From assembly GCF_029888045.1 (NCBI RefSeq), contig NZ_JARXRN010000016.1, positions 279,775 to 343,774 on the forward strand: a stretch of 64,000 nucleotides of DNA, read 5' to 3'. Position 1 is the first letter of the stretch. Every line of letters begins with the position of its first letter. This document shows positions 11,834 to 20,343 of this stretch, in pieces. The stretch is from Luteimonas rhizosphaericola. GTDB taxonomy: Bacteria > Pseudomonadota > Gammaproteobacteria > Xanthomonadales > Xanthomonadaceae. The position numbers and the translations under genes were made by a program. Below the pieces are notes generated by a model. It was not told the DNA's origin, searched no databases, and was given only the letters and a program-made list of their open reading frames with translations.

Positions 11834-12454
11834 TCAGAACTTCGGGATGCGGATGGTCTTGCTGATCATCAGCGACCCCGACAGGGCGTAGACCAGCACC
11901 AGCGGATGCAGCTGCCAGGGGCCGAGCTGCCATTGGCCGAACCAGAGGGCGTCGCCGATCGCGCCCTGCCACGCGGCCACGCCGAGCAGGACCACGATCA
12001 GCAGGCTGGTCGGGATCGGCGTGCCCTCGAAGAACTTCACCTTGTCGCCGCCGTCGGCGAGGGTCTCGGCGGTGACGTTGTAGCGCGCCAGGCGGCTCAC
12101 GCCGCAGCCGACGAAATAGCTCAGCACGATCCAGTCCCAGCCGCCCTGCATGCCGCAGGCGTAGGCCAGCGCCGCCGGCGCCAGGCCGAAGGAGATCACG
12201 TCCGCCAGCGAGTCCAGCTCGCGTCCCAGGGTGGAGGCCACCTTGCGCCAGCGCGCGACCCGCCCGTCGAGCGCGTCGAACACGAACGCCAGCGGGATCA
12301 GCGCCATGCCCACCATCAGGTCGCGCACCACGCCGTCCTGCAGGAAGCGCATCGCCGCGAACACCGCGCCGGTGCCGCAGAAGGCATTGGCCAGCGTGAA
12401 CCAGTCGGCGAGCTGGAAGTCGCGCAGCATCGAGAAATGACGGGGTCGGGACAT
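11834..12454 (-). CDS. pssA: CDP-diacylglycerol-serine O-phosphatidyltransferase
   Basis: A 206-residue integral membrane protein with the CDP-alcohol phosphotransferase signature DG-x2-AR-x8-G-x3-D-x3-D, read as DGRVARWRKVASTLGRELD followed by SLAD. Several hydrophobic helices follow, ending PLVLVYALSGSLMISKTIRI. It makes phosphatidylserine, the precursor of phosphatidylethanolamine, at the inner membrane; this is the type II (membrane) enzyme rather than the E. coli PLD-like one. The start MSRPRHFSMLRDFQLADW at 12454 fits the family; the frame is open far upstream without homology. It lies between phaE and the 3HB-oligomer hydrolase gene on the same strand. Confidence 0.93.
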   Translation of the reverse strand: MSRPRHFSMLRDFQLADWFTLANAFCGTGAVFAAMRFLQDGVVRDLMVGMALIPLAFVFDALDGRVARWRKVASTLGRELDSLADVISFGLAPAALAYACGMQGGWDWIVLSYFVGCGVSRLARYNVTAETLADGGDKVKFFEGTPIPTSLLIVVLLGVAAWQGAIGDALWFGQWQLGPWQLHPLVLVYALSGSLMISKTIRIPKF

Positions 12455-12544
12455 GTCCGGTCCTGCGGCGGGCGGGACCGGCAGAGTGCCAAATCCGGCG
12501 TGAGGATGACGGAAGCACGCAAGGCGCTGCGTCCACGCGGACCC

Positions 12545-12573
12545 GTAGCCCGGACAAGCGCAGCGCATCCGGG
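12545..12573 (+). repeat. REP-like palindrome copy 1
   Basis: Reads GTAGCCCGGACAAGCGCAGC followed by GCATCCGGG. Arms CCCGGA/TCCGGG frame a central AAGCGCAGCGC-type core, so the transcript or single strand would fold into a hairpin. Same family as the copies at 12692, 12890 and 55669. Confidence 0.85.
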
Positions 12574-12691
12574 GCGCATCGGCGCGGCTGGATTCCCGCG
12601 CCGATCCTGCGCACCCGGAAACGAGAACCCGCCCTCGGCGCGACGCCTCGGCCCCGTCCGCCGCTCCGATGCGCCCCGCAAGCGATCCCGC

Positions 12692-12720
12692 GTCGCCCGG
12701 ATAAGCGCAGCGCATCCGGG
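12692..12720 (+). repeat. REP-like palindrome copy 2
   Basis: Direct copy of the element at 12545 with arms CCCGGAT and ATCCGGG around AAGCGCAGCGC; one arm base differs from copy 1 (GGAT versus GGAC), which improves pairing. Confidence 0.88.
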
Positions 12721-12889
12721 ACGCCACGGCGCCTGTGGTCTCAGGGGGTCGATCCCGGGTTGCGGCAACTGCGTCCGATCGCGACTCGCGAAACAGCCTG
12801 GCCACCCGGTGCACCTCAACGCGGCGGACGCCTTCGGTGCAGGCTGAGGAATGGCGCGCGGACCGACAGGACGCGGGGATCGGATCGGA

Positions 12890-12919
12890 TCCCGGATGCG
12901 CTGCGCTTATCCGGGCGAC
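12890..12919 (-). repeat. REP-like palindrome copy 3 (inverted)
   Basis: Inverted copy: on the plus strand it reads TCCCGGATGCGCTGCGCTTA then TCCGGGCGAC, the reverse complement of the 12692 element. It lies 18 bp beyond the 3HB-oligomer hydrolase stop codon, so it would be transcribed at the 3' end of that gene. Confidence 0.88.
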
Positions 12920-12937
12920 AGGGATGCGGGTCACGGA

Positions 12938-14671
12938 TCAGGCGGGCAGCGCGAGATGGTCCGCCTGCAGCGCGACGCCGGCGCCGCGCGGGCGTGCCGC
13001 GATCACCGCGTCCGTCGGCAGCGGCCCGCTGCCGTCGAGGTACGCCTCCACGCGATCCAGCGCCGCGTACACGTAGGGCAGCAGCGGCAGGTAGCGCGCG
13101 CCGTAGTCGGGCAGCCCCAGGAACGCGTCGAAATGCTGGACGTGGCGCACCTGCCAGAAGCGCACGTCGCGCCCCGCCGCATGCGCCGCGGCCACGTACG
13201 GCGCGCTGCTGAAGTCGATCGGCACCAGGCCGTCGTCGCGGCCGTGCACGATCATCACCGGCAGGCCCTGGCGGGGCGGCGATGCGCGCGTCGCATCGAT
13301 GCCGGCGCGCACGCGCCGCGCGTGTTCGCCGGAACCCTCGTGCAGCGCGCGCAGGCACTGCAGGCCGGGCGGCGCCGCACCGACACATGCGCCATCGCCC
13401 GCCTCAACCAGGTCCAAGCCCGCCCCCGGCGGGATGCCGCTGGCGTCGCTCCACCACGCGGCGCGCTCGGCCGCCGTCGCCGCGCGTGGCGTGCCGTCGG
13501 TCTGCCGGGCCGCGAACGCGAACCCGCAGGGATGCTCGCCCACGCCGAAACGGCCGTAGGCCGAGGCGTAGGTGGCCGCCACCGCGCGCCACAGGTCGAA
13601 GCCGGTAGAGAGTGCGCCGGCGCGGATCGACGCCTCGCTCCAGCCGCCGGCGCGCAGGCGCTCGAACGCCGACCGGGCCTGCGCCGCCGGATCGACGCCG
13701 TCGACCACTCCCGCCGCCTGCAGGGCTTCGCAGCGCAGCCGCCCGGCCGCCTCGGCCTGGTCCCGCGCCGGCGGCTGCGGCAACCCGTCCAGGTGCAGCA
13801 GCGCACAGGGCATCAGCAGCGCCGCCTCGGTGGTGTAGTCGTAGAGCGACCGGCCGCCGTGCCCGTCGACGAAGACGTTGGGTTCGCCGGCCACCACCGC
13901 ATCCAGCCAGTCGCCCTCGAGCTCGGCCGCGCGCAGCACCGCCCCGCCGCCGTTCGACAACCCGACCGCGATCACGCGGGTGTTGGCGAAGGTGAACGGC
14001 GCCGCATGCGGCAACGCCTCGTCCAGGGCCTGCAGCGCGAACTCCGCGGCCTGGCGTACGTGCCGGCCCCAGTCTGCCTCGGGGTTGTCGCGCGAGTGCG
14101 CGTGCTTGATGGCGACCCCCGATCCTGCGGTCGTGTCCGGCGCGAACGCGAGCATTCCCCCGTCGAGCGCGCGGGGCGTGCCGTCGATGCCGACGCCCCG
14201 GCCGGCATCGCGATCGACATAGTCCGTGCCCGCGCCCTTGTCGGTGTACGCGACCGCGCAGCCCCGCGGCAGCCCCCATGCCCCTGCGACCGCGATCGCG
14301 CCGTAGATCCCGCGTGACCCGGACGAGGCCGACACCAGCAGGCAACGGCGACGCAGGTCGAAGGCGTCCGGCACCTGCAGCAGCACCCGGTGCGGCTGCG
14401 AGGCGCCCGGCAGGGTGGCGAACGCGTGGAACTCGCGTCCCGGCACCGGCCCCGACCGTCCGTAGACGTCGCCGAACCCACCGCCCGGCGCAAGGTCGGC
14501 GATGCCGCGCCAGTTGCTCCACAGCGCCCGCCGCCGCAGTTCGCCGGGCGTCGGCCGCTGCGGATCGGCGAACGCGGGCGGCAGCGTCGACCGCAGGCCC
14601 TCGAGCCCCAGCCCGCCGGTGAGGAGGTCGTCGCGGTCGCGATGGTCGCTGGCGAAGGCGGCGGTGAACAT
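12938..14671 (-). CDS. D-(-)-3-hydroxybutyrate oligomer hydrolase
   Basis: The 577-residue product belongs to the 3HB-oligomer hydrolase family, which cuts short PHB-derived oligomers to monomers. The nucleophile is Ser239 in the lipase-like box VGLSNGGG; other typical segments are LVSASSGSRGIYGAI, TDKGAGTDY, VAGEPNV and the C-terminal VMIVHGRDDGLVPI and VRHVQHFDAF, which hold the probable Asp and His. There is no signal peptide at MFTAAFASDHRDRDDL, so an intracellular role is likely, in contrast to the secreted Ralstonia pickettii enzyme. The ATG at 14671 follows GGAGAGG at good spacing; the frame stays open upstream without homology. It sits near phaC/phaE, suggesting a PHB making and recycling locus. 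Confidence 0.9.
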   Translation of the reverse strand: MFTAAFASDHRDRDDLLTGGLGLEGLRSTLPPAFADPQRPTPGELRRRALWSNWRGIADLAPGGGFGDVYGRSGPVPGREFHAFATLPGASQPHRVLLQVPDAFDLRRRCLLVSASSGSRGIYGAIAVAGAWGLPRGCAVAYTDKGAGTDYVDRDAGRGVGIDGTPRALDGGMLAFAPDTTAGSGVAIKHAHSRDNPEADWGRHVRQAAEFALQALDEALPHAAPFTFANTRVIAVGLSNGGGAVLRAAELEGDWLDAVVAGEPNVFVDGHGGRSLYDYTTEAALLMPCALLHLDGLPQPPARDQAEAAGRLRCEALQAAGVVDGVDPAAQARSAFERLRAGGWSEASIRAGALSTGFDLWRAVAATYASAYGRFGVGEHPCGFAFAARQTDGTPRAATAAERAAWWSDASGIPPGAGLDLVEAGDGACVGAAPPGLQCLRALHEGSGEHARRVRAGIDATRASPPRQGLPVMIVHGRDDGLVPIDFSSAPYVAAAHAAGRDVRFWQVRHVQHFDAFLGLPDYGARYLPLLPYVYAALDRVEAYLDGSGPLPTDAVIAARPRGAGVALQADHLALPA

Positions 14672-15125
14672 TCGAGCCTCTCCGGTGCTCGGAACGCGGG
14701 ATCTCGGGCCGTCTTCGGTTCGGCCGCGGATGCGGGCACGCTCGCCCCGCATCCATGGGGATGGCGCCTGGCCTGGTCCGAGGATCGGCTGCGTGTGCAT
14801 CCTACGCTGGCGCCAAGCCGCCGATCCGGGTGGGCCTGCGCCTGGCGATGTGCGGGCGCGCTGCGACGCGTTCATGGCCGACGAGGGATGGTCGCGGATC
14901 AGGGCGAGACCGGGCGCGTGCACGGCCGGTTCGTGGGCGGGATCGAGGATCGCGTCCTGGTGCCGACGGAATGCATGTTGCGGGTTTCGCTGCGGCTGGA
15001 CTGAGCCCGCACACTCCGGGCACCGCTCCCGGCGCCGACGGCGGGAGGCGCCGATACCGGGCTGTACGACGAAACGTGCCTGCCCTGCGCCAGGCTGCAG
15101 CCCATGACGCGCAGGCAGCGGTAGC
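14672..15125. other. 454-bp divergent intergenic region
   Basis: Lies between the divergent 3HB-oligomer hydrolase and sensor kinase genes and so must hold both promoters. I see no convincing sigma-70 boxes. A 38-codon plus-strand frame starting at 14888 (MVADQGETGRVHGRFVGG) ends at 15004 but has no ribosome binding site and no recognisable relatives, so it is not called. Confidence 0.5.
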
Positions 15126-16241
15126 ATGACGCCGTTGCGCCCGGATGCCCCGCCGATGTCGATCGCCCTGCCCCGCACGCTGGAGGCCCCGCGCCAGCAG
15201 CTGTTCTGGCTGCTGCACCTTGGCGGCTGGGGCGCGTATTTCGCCCAGGGCTGGCTCTATGCCGTCGCCCACGGCAAGCCGTCGGGGTACTGGGTGGTTC
15301 CGGCGACCGCGGCGACCACCGGCGCGCTGGCGACGCTGGGGCTGCGCTACCTGCTGCGCGCCTGGTGGGGCCTGCCGCCGCGGCGCCTGCTGGCGACGAT
15401 GGTGGTGCCGGTGCTGGCGAGCTCGGCGCTCATCGATTTCGCCACCCGCGCGGTGCTCGTCGACTTCTGCGAGACCTGCAAGCCGGCCAACCACATGGCG
15501 TTCGTCGCCTACTCGCTCAGCTACATCTACGTGGTGCTGGCCTGGGTCGGCCTGTACCTGGGCATCAAGTACTACCGGCAGTTCCAGAGCGAGACCGAGC
15601 GCTCGCTGGCCGCGCGCGGCATCGCCCACCAGGCGCAGCTGAAGATGCTGCGCTACCAGCTCAACCCGCATTTCCTGTTCAACACCCTCAACGCGATCTC
15701 CACCCTGATCCTCGACCGCGACACCGGCACCGCCAACCGCATGGTGCAGGGACTGTCGGCCTTCCTGCGCCACTCGCTGGACAACGATCCGATGCAGCGC
15801 GTCACCCTGCGCCAGGAACTCGACGCGCTCACGCTCTATCTCGACATCGAGAAGATCCGCTTCGCCGAACGCCTGCGCATCGAGACCGACATCGCCGAGG
15901 ACTGCTGGCGCGCGCTGCTGCCCAGCCTGCTGCTGCAGCCGCTGGTGGAGAACGCGATCAAGTACGCGGTGGCGCGCCAGGTGGCGGGCGGCCTGCTGCG
16001 GATCAGCGCCCGGCGCGACGGCGCGCAGCTGGTGCTGGCCGTGGCCGACGACGGGCCGGGATGCGACGCGCTCGCCGAAGGCACCCCGCCGCCGGGCAAG
16101 GGCGTGGGCCTGCGCAACACGCGCGAACGTCTGGCGGTGCTGTACGGCGATGCAGGATCGTGCCACATCCGCCACCTGGAGCCCGGCGTGGAGGTCACGC
16201 TGCGCCTGCCGTTCGAGACCGCGCCGGGGATCGGCGGATGA
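15126..16241 (+). CDS. LytS-family sensor histidine kinase
   Basis: A 371-residue His_kinase (PF06580-type) sensor. Four hydrophobic helices span about residues 25-150, then the phosphoacceptor box YQLNPHFLFNTLNAIS with His182, and a C-terminal ATPase with LLLQPLVENAIKYA, VADDGPG and GKGVGLRNTRERL. The loop before the fourth helix holds CETC (Cys115, Cys118), a possible redox or metal sensor. The stop overlaps the next gene's ATG (ATGA), so kinase and regulator are coupled. An alternative ATG at 15156 (MSIALPRT) would remove ten residues; neither start has a clear Shine-Dalgarno. Together with the following regulator it likely controls the adjacent RND pump. Confidence 0.9.
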   Translation: MTPLRPDAPPMSIALPRTLEAPRQQLFWLLHLGGWGAYFAQGWLYAVAHGKPSGYWVVPATAATTGALATLGLRYLLRAWWGLPPRRLLATMVVPVLASSALIDFATRAVLVDFCETCKPANHMAFVAYSLSYIYVVLAWVGLYLGIKYYRQFQSETERSLAARGIAHQAQLKMLRYQLNPHFLFNTLNAISTLILDRDTGTANRMVQGLSAFLRHSLDNDPMQRVTLRQELDALTLYLDIEKIRFAERLRIETDIAEDCWRALLPSLLLQPLVENAIKYAVARQVAGGLLRISARRDGAQLVLAVADDGPGCDALAEGTPPPGKGVGLRNTRERLAVLYGDAGSCHIRHLEPGVEVTLRLPFETAPGIGG

Positions 16242-17104
16242 GCGTCGCGGATGACAGGGCGCCAGCGCCCCTTCCGCGCGCCGCGCCGCGGCTGCGCGCC
16301 ATGATCGTCGACGACGAGCCGCTCGCGCGGCGCGGGCTGGAGATCCGGCTGCAGGCGCACCCGGACGTGTCGATCGTGGGCCAGTACGGCGACGGCGCGT
16401 CCGCGATCGCGGCCCTGCGCGTGGACCGGCCGGACCTGGTGTTCCTGGACGTGCAGATGCCGGGGCTGGACGGGTTCGAGACCCTGCGCCGGATCCCCGC
16501 CAGCGCGATGCCGCTGGTGGTGTTCGTCACCGCCTACGACCACTACGCGATCCGCGCCTTCGAGGCCTCGGCCGCCGACTACCTGCTCAAGCCGGTCGAC
16601 GATGGCCGCCTGGCGCAGGCGCTGGCGCGGGCGCGGCAGCTGCGCGCGCAGCGCGCCGCGGACGCGCACTGCGGGCAGTTGCTGGAACTGCTGGGCGAAC
16701 TGAGCGGCCAGGCGCCGCTGCGGCTGGAGGACGCGCTGCAGCCGGACGCGATCGAGCGCCTGCGACGCGAGGAGCGGCTGGCCGTGCGCGACGGCCACCG
16801 CACGGTGCGCGTGGACCTGCGCCGGATCCGCTGGATCGACGCCGCCGGCGATTACATGTGCCTGCACCTGGACGGCGCCGGCGAGGCCGGCGAGACCCTG
16901 GTCCTGCGCGCCACCATGCGCGAACTCGAACGCCAGCTCGACCCGCGCCGCTTCCCGCGCATCCACCGCTCGACGATCGTCAACGCCGCGCGCGTGGTCG
17001 AACTGCGCCCGCACAGCAACGGCGAGAGCTTCCTGCGGCTTGACTGCGGACAGGAGCTCAAGCTCTCGCGCAGCTATCGCGACAGGCTCCCCGTTTTGCT
17101 CTGA
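16238..17104 (+). CDS. LytTR-type response regulator
   Basis: A 288-residue regulator. The receiver domain has MIVDDEP (acidic pocket Asp25, Asp26), phosphoacceptor Asp71 in LVFLDVQMPG, the switch Thr in VTAYDHYA and Lys in YLLKPVD. The C-terminal half is a LytTR DNA-binding domain (VRVDLRRIRWIDAAGDYMCL, FPRIHRSTIVN, LKLSRSYRDRL). The ATG at 16238 overlaps the kinase stop by 4 bp, supporting this start over the internal Met22. LytTR regulators usually bind paired imperfect direct repeats upstream of targets; the region 17105-17236 before the RND pump is the first place to look. Confidence 0.93.
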   Translation: MSVADDRAPAPLPRAAPRLRAMIVDDEPLARRGLEIRLQAHPDVSIVGQYGDGASAIAALRVDRPDLVFLDVQMPGLDGFETLRRIPASAMPLVVFVTAYDHYAIRAFEASAADYLLKPVDDGRLAQALARARQLRAQRAADAHCGQLLELLGELSGQAPLRLEDALQPDAIERLRREERLAVRDGHRTVRVDLRRIRWIDAAGDYMCLHLDGAGEAGETLVLRATMRELERQLDPRRFPRIHRSTIVNAARVVELRPHSNGESFLRLDCGQELKLSRSYRDRLPVLL

Positions 17105-17236
17105 TCCGACGCACGCCGCGCCTCGTCGCGGCGTCGCCACGCTTCGGCGCAGATCGCGCCGGCGCATGACTTCCGGGCCATCGCCGCCGTACGAACGCGG
17201 CGCATCGTGCGCACCGCCACCTTCGCGGACGCACCC

Positions 17237-20200
17237 ATGACGCTCACCGACGCCTCGCTGCGCAACCCCGCCGCCGTCGCCGTCGCGGTGGTCCTGGTGT
17301 GCGCGTTCGGCCTGCTCAGCCTCGGCCGCCTGCCGCTGCAGCTGTTCCCGGACATCGAGCGCCCGCAGATGTCGGTGCAGAGCGCGTGGCGCGCGGCGTC
17401 GCCGCAGGAGATGGAATCGGAGATCGTCGAGCCGATCGAGACCGTGCTGCAGGGCCTGCCGGGTCTCGAGGAGATCGCCTCGAACGTCAATTCCGGCAAT
17501 GCCACGATCAACCTCACCTTCGCCGTGGGCAGCGACATGGACGCGATGCTGGTGGAGGTGCTGGCGCGCATGAACCGCCTGCCGCCGCTGCCGCGCGACG
17601 CGGTGCCGCCGGTGGTGCGCTCCGGTTCGGACGACGCCAACAACTCGCTCACCTACTTCTTCGTGCAGCAGCTGCCCGGGACCGCCGGCGACATCGTCGA
17701 CTACCGGCAGTTCATCGAGGATCGGATCGTGCCGCGGCTGACCGCGATCGACGGCGTCGCCGGTGTGGACATCAACGGCGGCACCCCGGAGGAGCTGACC
17801 ATCACCCTGGACCTGGCGCGCGCGGCGTCGCTCGGCATCGGCGTGCCGGACGTCGCCGCGGTGGCCGCGCGCGCGACCGACGCCTCCGGCGGCGTGGTCG
17901 AGGCCGGCCGCCGCGAATACGTGCTGCGCTTCGCCGGCCGCTATTCGCCCGACGCGCTGGACGGGCTGATCCTGGCCTGGCGCGAGGGCCGGCCGGTGCG
18001 GCTGGCGGACGTGGCCACGGTGGAGGTGCGGCGCCCGCAGCAGCGCTTCTTCGCCTACCAGAACGGCAATCCGGCGATCGGACTGCGGATCCTGCGCACC
18101 CACGATGCCAACGTGCTGGCCACCCTGGACGAGGTCAAGCGCGTGGTCGCCGATGTCCGCGAACAGGATCTGCGGCCGCTGGGCCTGGACATCGCCCAGA
18201 GCTTCGACGCCTCGGTGTTCATCCATCGCGCGATCGGGCTGCTCTCGGGCAGCCTGCTGGCCGGTGTGCTGCTCGCGGTGGGCTGCCTGTGGTGGTTCCT
18301 GCGCGACCTGCGCGCGACCGCGCTGATCGCATGCGCGATCCCGATCTGCCTGCTGGCGACCTTCATCGTGCTGCAGCTGACCGGCCGCAGCCTCAACGTG
18401 ATCTCGCTGGCGGGCCTGGCGTTCGCGGTCGGCATGGTGATGGACGCGGCCGTGGTGGTGGCCGAGAACATCGTGCGCCTGCGCGAGACGGGGATGCCGG
18501 CCGCGCGCGCCGCGCTGGAGGGCACGCGCCAGGTCGGCGGCGCGCTGTTCGCCTCGACCCTCACCACGGTCGCGGTGTTCGTGCCGGTGATCTTCATGCG
18601 CGACGTCGAAGGCCAGCTGTTCGCCGACCTGGCGCTGACGATCTCGATCGCGGTGGGCCTGTCGCTGCTGGTCGCGCTGACCGTGCTCCCGGCCGCCGCC
18701 GGCCGCTGGCTGCGGCCGCAGCCGGGCGCCAGCGCGCACCATCGCGCCTGGTCGCGGATCGGCGCCTGGGCGCTGGGCGCCACGCGCACCCGGCGCCAGC
18801 AACTGGGATGGGTCGGCGCACTGGTGCTGGGCCCGGTGCTGGCGACCGCCGCGCTGCTGCCGCAGATCGACTACCTGCCGCCGGTCAAGCGCGCGGCGGT
18901 GGATGCCTTCTTCACCTTCCCGCCCGGCATGAGCCCGGAGCTGGTGAATCGCGAGATCGTGCCGGTGCTGCTTGAGCGAATGCGGCCCTACATGGACGGC
19001 GAACGCGCGCCGCAGCTGAGCAACTGGTACGTCAACCTGTGGCCGGGGGCCGGCTCGCTGGGTGCGCGCGTGGTCGATCCGGACGACATCGGCGAACTCG
19101 AGCGCATCGTCCGCGACGAGGTCGTCACCGGCCTGCCCGACACCCGCGCGTTCGCCAGCGAGGGCGAACTGTTCGGCGGCTTCGGCGGCTCGCCGCGCGC
19201 GATCGCGATCCATCTCCAGCACGGCGACGGCGACGCGCTCGCGGCCGCGGCCGAAGCCGGGCGGCAGGCGCTGTCCATGCACTTTCCCGGCGCCAACGTG
19301 CAGGCCTGGCCGAACGCGGACGCCGGCACGCCGGAGCTGCGCGTGGCCCCGGACGACCGCCGCCTCGCCGAGGCCGGCTGGCAGCGCAGCGAACTGGCCA
19401 CGGTGGTGCGCGCGCTCGGCGACGGCCAGTGGCTGGGCGAGTACTTCGACGGCGACCGCCGGCTGGCGATCCTGCTGCGCGGCGCGCGCCAGGACGGGCT
19501 GCCGCTCGAGGCCGCGCCGCTATCCACGCCGGCGGCGGGCGTGCTCGCGCTGGGCGAACTGGCACGCGTGGACACCGTGCTGGCGCCGAACCAGCTGCGC
19601 CGCATCGACCGCCGCCGCACGTTGACGCTCACCGTCGATCCGCCGCCGGCGATGTCGCTGGAGCAGGCGCTGGAGATCGTCGACGGCCGCATCGTGCCGG
19701 CCCTGCGCGAAGCACTGCCGGCGGATGCGTCGATCCGCGTCGCCGGCAGCGCCGACCGGCTCGACCAGGTGGTGGGCGCGATGGGCGCGAACTTCGCGAT
19801 GGCGCTCGGGGTGCTGTTCCTGCTGCTGGCCGCGATGTTCCGCTCGCTGCGCGACAGCGCGTTCGTGATGGCGACCCTGCCGATGGCGGTGTTCGGCGGC
19901 GTGCTGGGCCTGCGCGCGCTCGACCTGGCCGTCGGCCAGACGCTCGACCTGCTGTCGATGATCGGCTTCATCCTGCTGCTGGGGATGGTGATCAACAACG
20001 CGATCCTGCTCGTCGCCCAGGCGCGCGAAGCGCAGGCCGCCGGCGCCACGCTCGACGACGCCCTGCGCCAGGCGCTGGACCAGCGGCTGCGGCCGATCCT
20101 CATCGCCGCGCTGACCGGCGTGCTCGGCGCGCTGCCGATGGCGATCAATCCCGGGCCGGGCGCGGTGATCTACCGCGGGCTGGCCGCGGTGTCGGTCGGC

Positions 20201-20320
20201 GGCGTCGCGCTCAGCCTCGTGTTCACCGTGGTGCTGGTGCCCGCGCTGATGCGACTGGCGGACCGCCGTCCGCGGCCCGCGCCCGACGACCTGCGCGACA
20301 TCGTCCCCCTGCCCGCCTGA
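17237..20320 (+). CDS. RND-family efflux permease
   Basis: The 1027-residue product is an AcrB/MexB-like inner-membrane RND transporter. It opens with a first helix (AVAVAVVLVCAFGLLSLGRLP), a large periplasmic loop, the helix cluster at about residues 330-480, a second periplasmic loop and closing helices. The proton-relay region reads GMVMDAAVVVAEN, so only Asp403 remains of the usual Asp pair (Met402 replaces the first), and the conserved helix-10 Lys is Asn920 in GMVINNAIL. Such variants occur in the HAE-like groups. The ATG at 17237 precedes the family N-terminus; GTG 30 bp upstream is possible. Followed by its adaptor after 23 bp; no outer-membrane channel gene is present. Confidence 0.92.
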   Translation: MTLTDASLRNPAAVAVAVVLVCAFGLLSLGRLPLQLFPDIERPQMSVQSAWRAASPQEMESEIVEPIETVLQGLPGLEEIASNVNSGNATINLTFAVGSDMDAMLVEVLARMNRLPPLPRDAVPPVVRSGSDDANNSLTYFFVQQLPGTAGDIVDYRQFIEDRIVPRLTAIDGVAGVDINGGTPEELTITLDLARAASLGIGVPDVAAVAARATDASGGVVEAGRREYVLRFAGRYSPDALDGLILAWREGRPVRLADVATVEVRRPQQRFFAYQNGNPAIGLRILRTHDANVLATLDEVKRVVADVREQDLRPLGLDIAQSFDASVFIHRAIGLLSGSLLAGVLLAVGCLWWFLRDLRATALIACAIPICLLATFIVLQLTGRSLNVISLAGLAFAVGMVMDAAVVVAENIVRLRETGMPAARAALEGTRQVGGALFASTLTTVAVFVPVIFMRDVEGQLFADLALTISIAVGLSLLVALTVLPAAAGRWLRPQPGASAHHRAWSRIGAWALGATRTRRQQLGWVGALVLGPVLATAALLPQIDYLPPVKRAAVDAFFTFPPGMSPELVNREIVPVLLERMRPYMDGERAPQLSNWYVNLWPGAGSLGARVVDPDDIGELERIVRDEVVTGLPDTRAFASEGELFGGFGGSPRAIAIHLQHGDGDALAAAAEAGRQALSMHFPGANVQAWPNADAGTPELRVAPDDRRLAEAGWQRSELATVVRALGDGQWLGEYFDGDRRLAILLRGARQDGLPLEAAPLSTPAAGVLALGELARVDTVLAPNQLRRIDRRRTLTLTVDPPPAMSLEQALEIVDGRIVPALREALPADASIRVAGSADRLDQVVGAMGANFAMALGVLFLLLAAMFRSLRDSAFVMATLPMAVFGGVLGLRALDLAVGQTLDLLSMIGFILLLGMVINNAILLVAQAREAQAAGATLDDALRQALDQRLRPILIAALTGVLGALPMAINPGPGAVIYRGLAAVSVGGVALSLVFTVVLVPALMRLADRRPRPAPDDLRDIVPLPA

Positions 20321-20343
20321 TCCGCCCGCACCGGAGTCCTGCC

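Larger units (their letters stand above)
12455..12937. other. 483-bp intergenic region with three palindromic repeats
   Basis: The stretch between the 3HB-oligomer hydrolase stop and pssA has no supported gene. It contains three copies of a REP-like imperfect palindrome (entered separately), two in one orientation and one inverted. Open frames through it are products of GC bias and of the repeats themselves. Confidence 0.7.

Noticed and set aside
12816..13388. Idea of a separate gene overlapping the end of the oligomer hydrolase and the repeats
   Set aside because: The hydrolase frame is intact to its stop at 12938 and the alternative frame is only the repeat plus antisense sequence.
14888..15004. 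38-codon plus-strand frame between the hydrolase and kinase genes
   Set aside because: No ribosome binding site, no family resemblance, and chance frames of this size are common at this GC content.
15836..19282. 1148-codon minus-strand frame opposite the kinase, regulator and RND permease
   Set aside because: Same composition artefact; the plus-strand genes have complete catalytic motifs.
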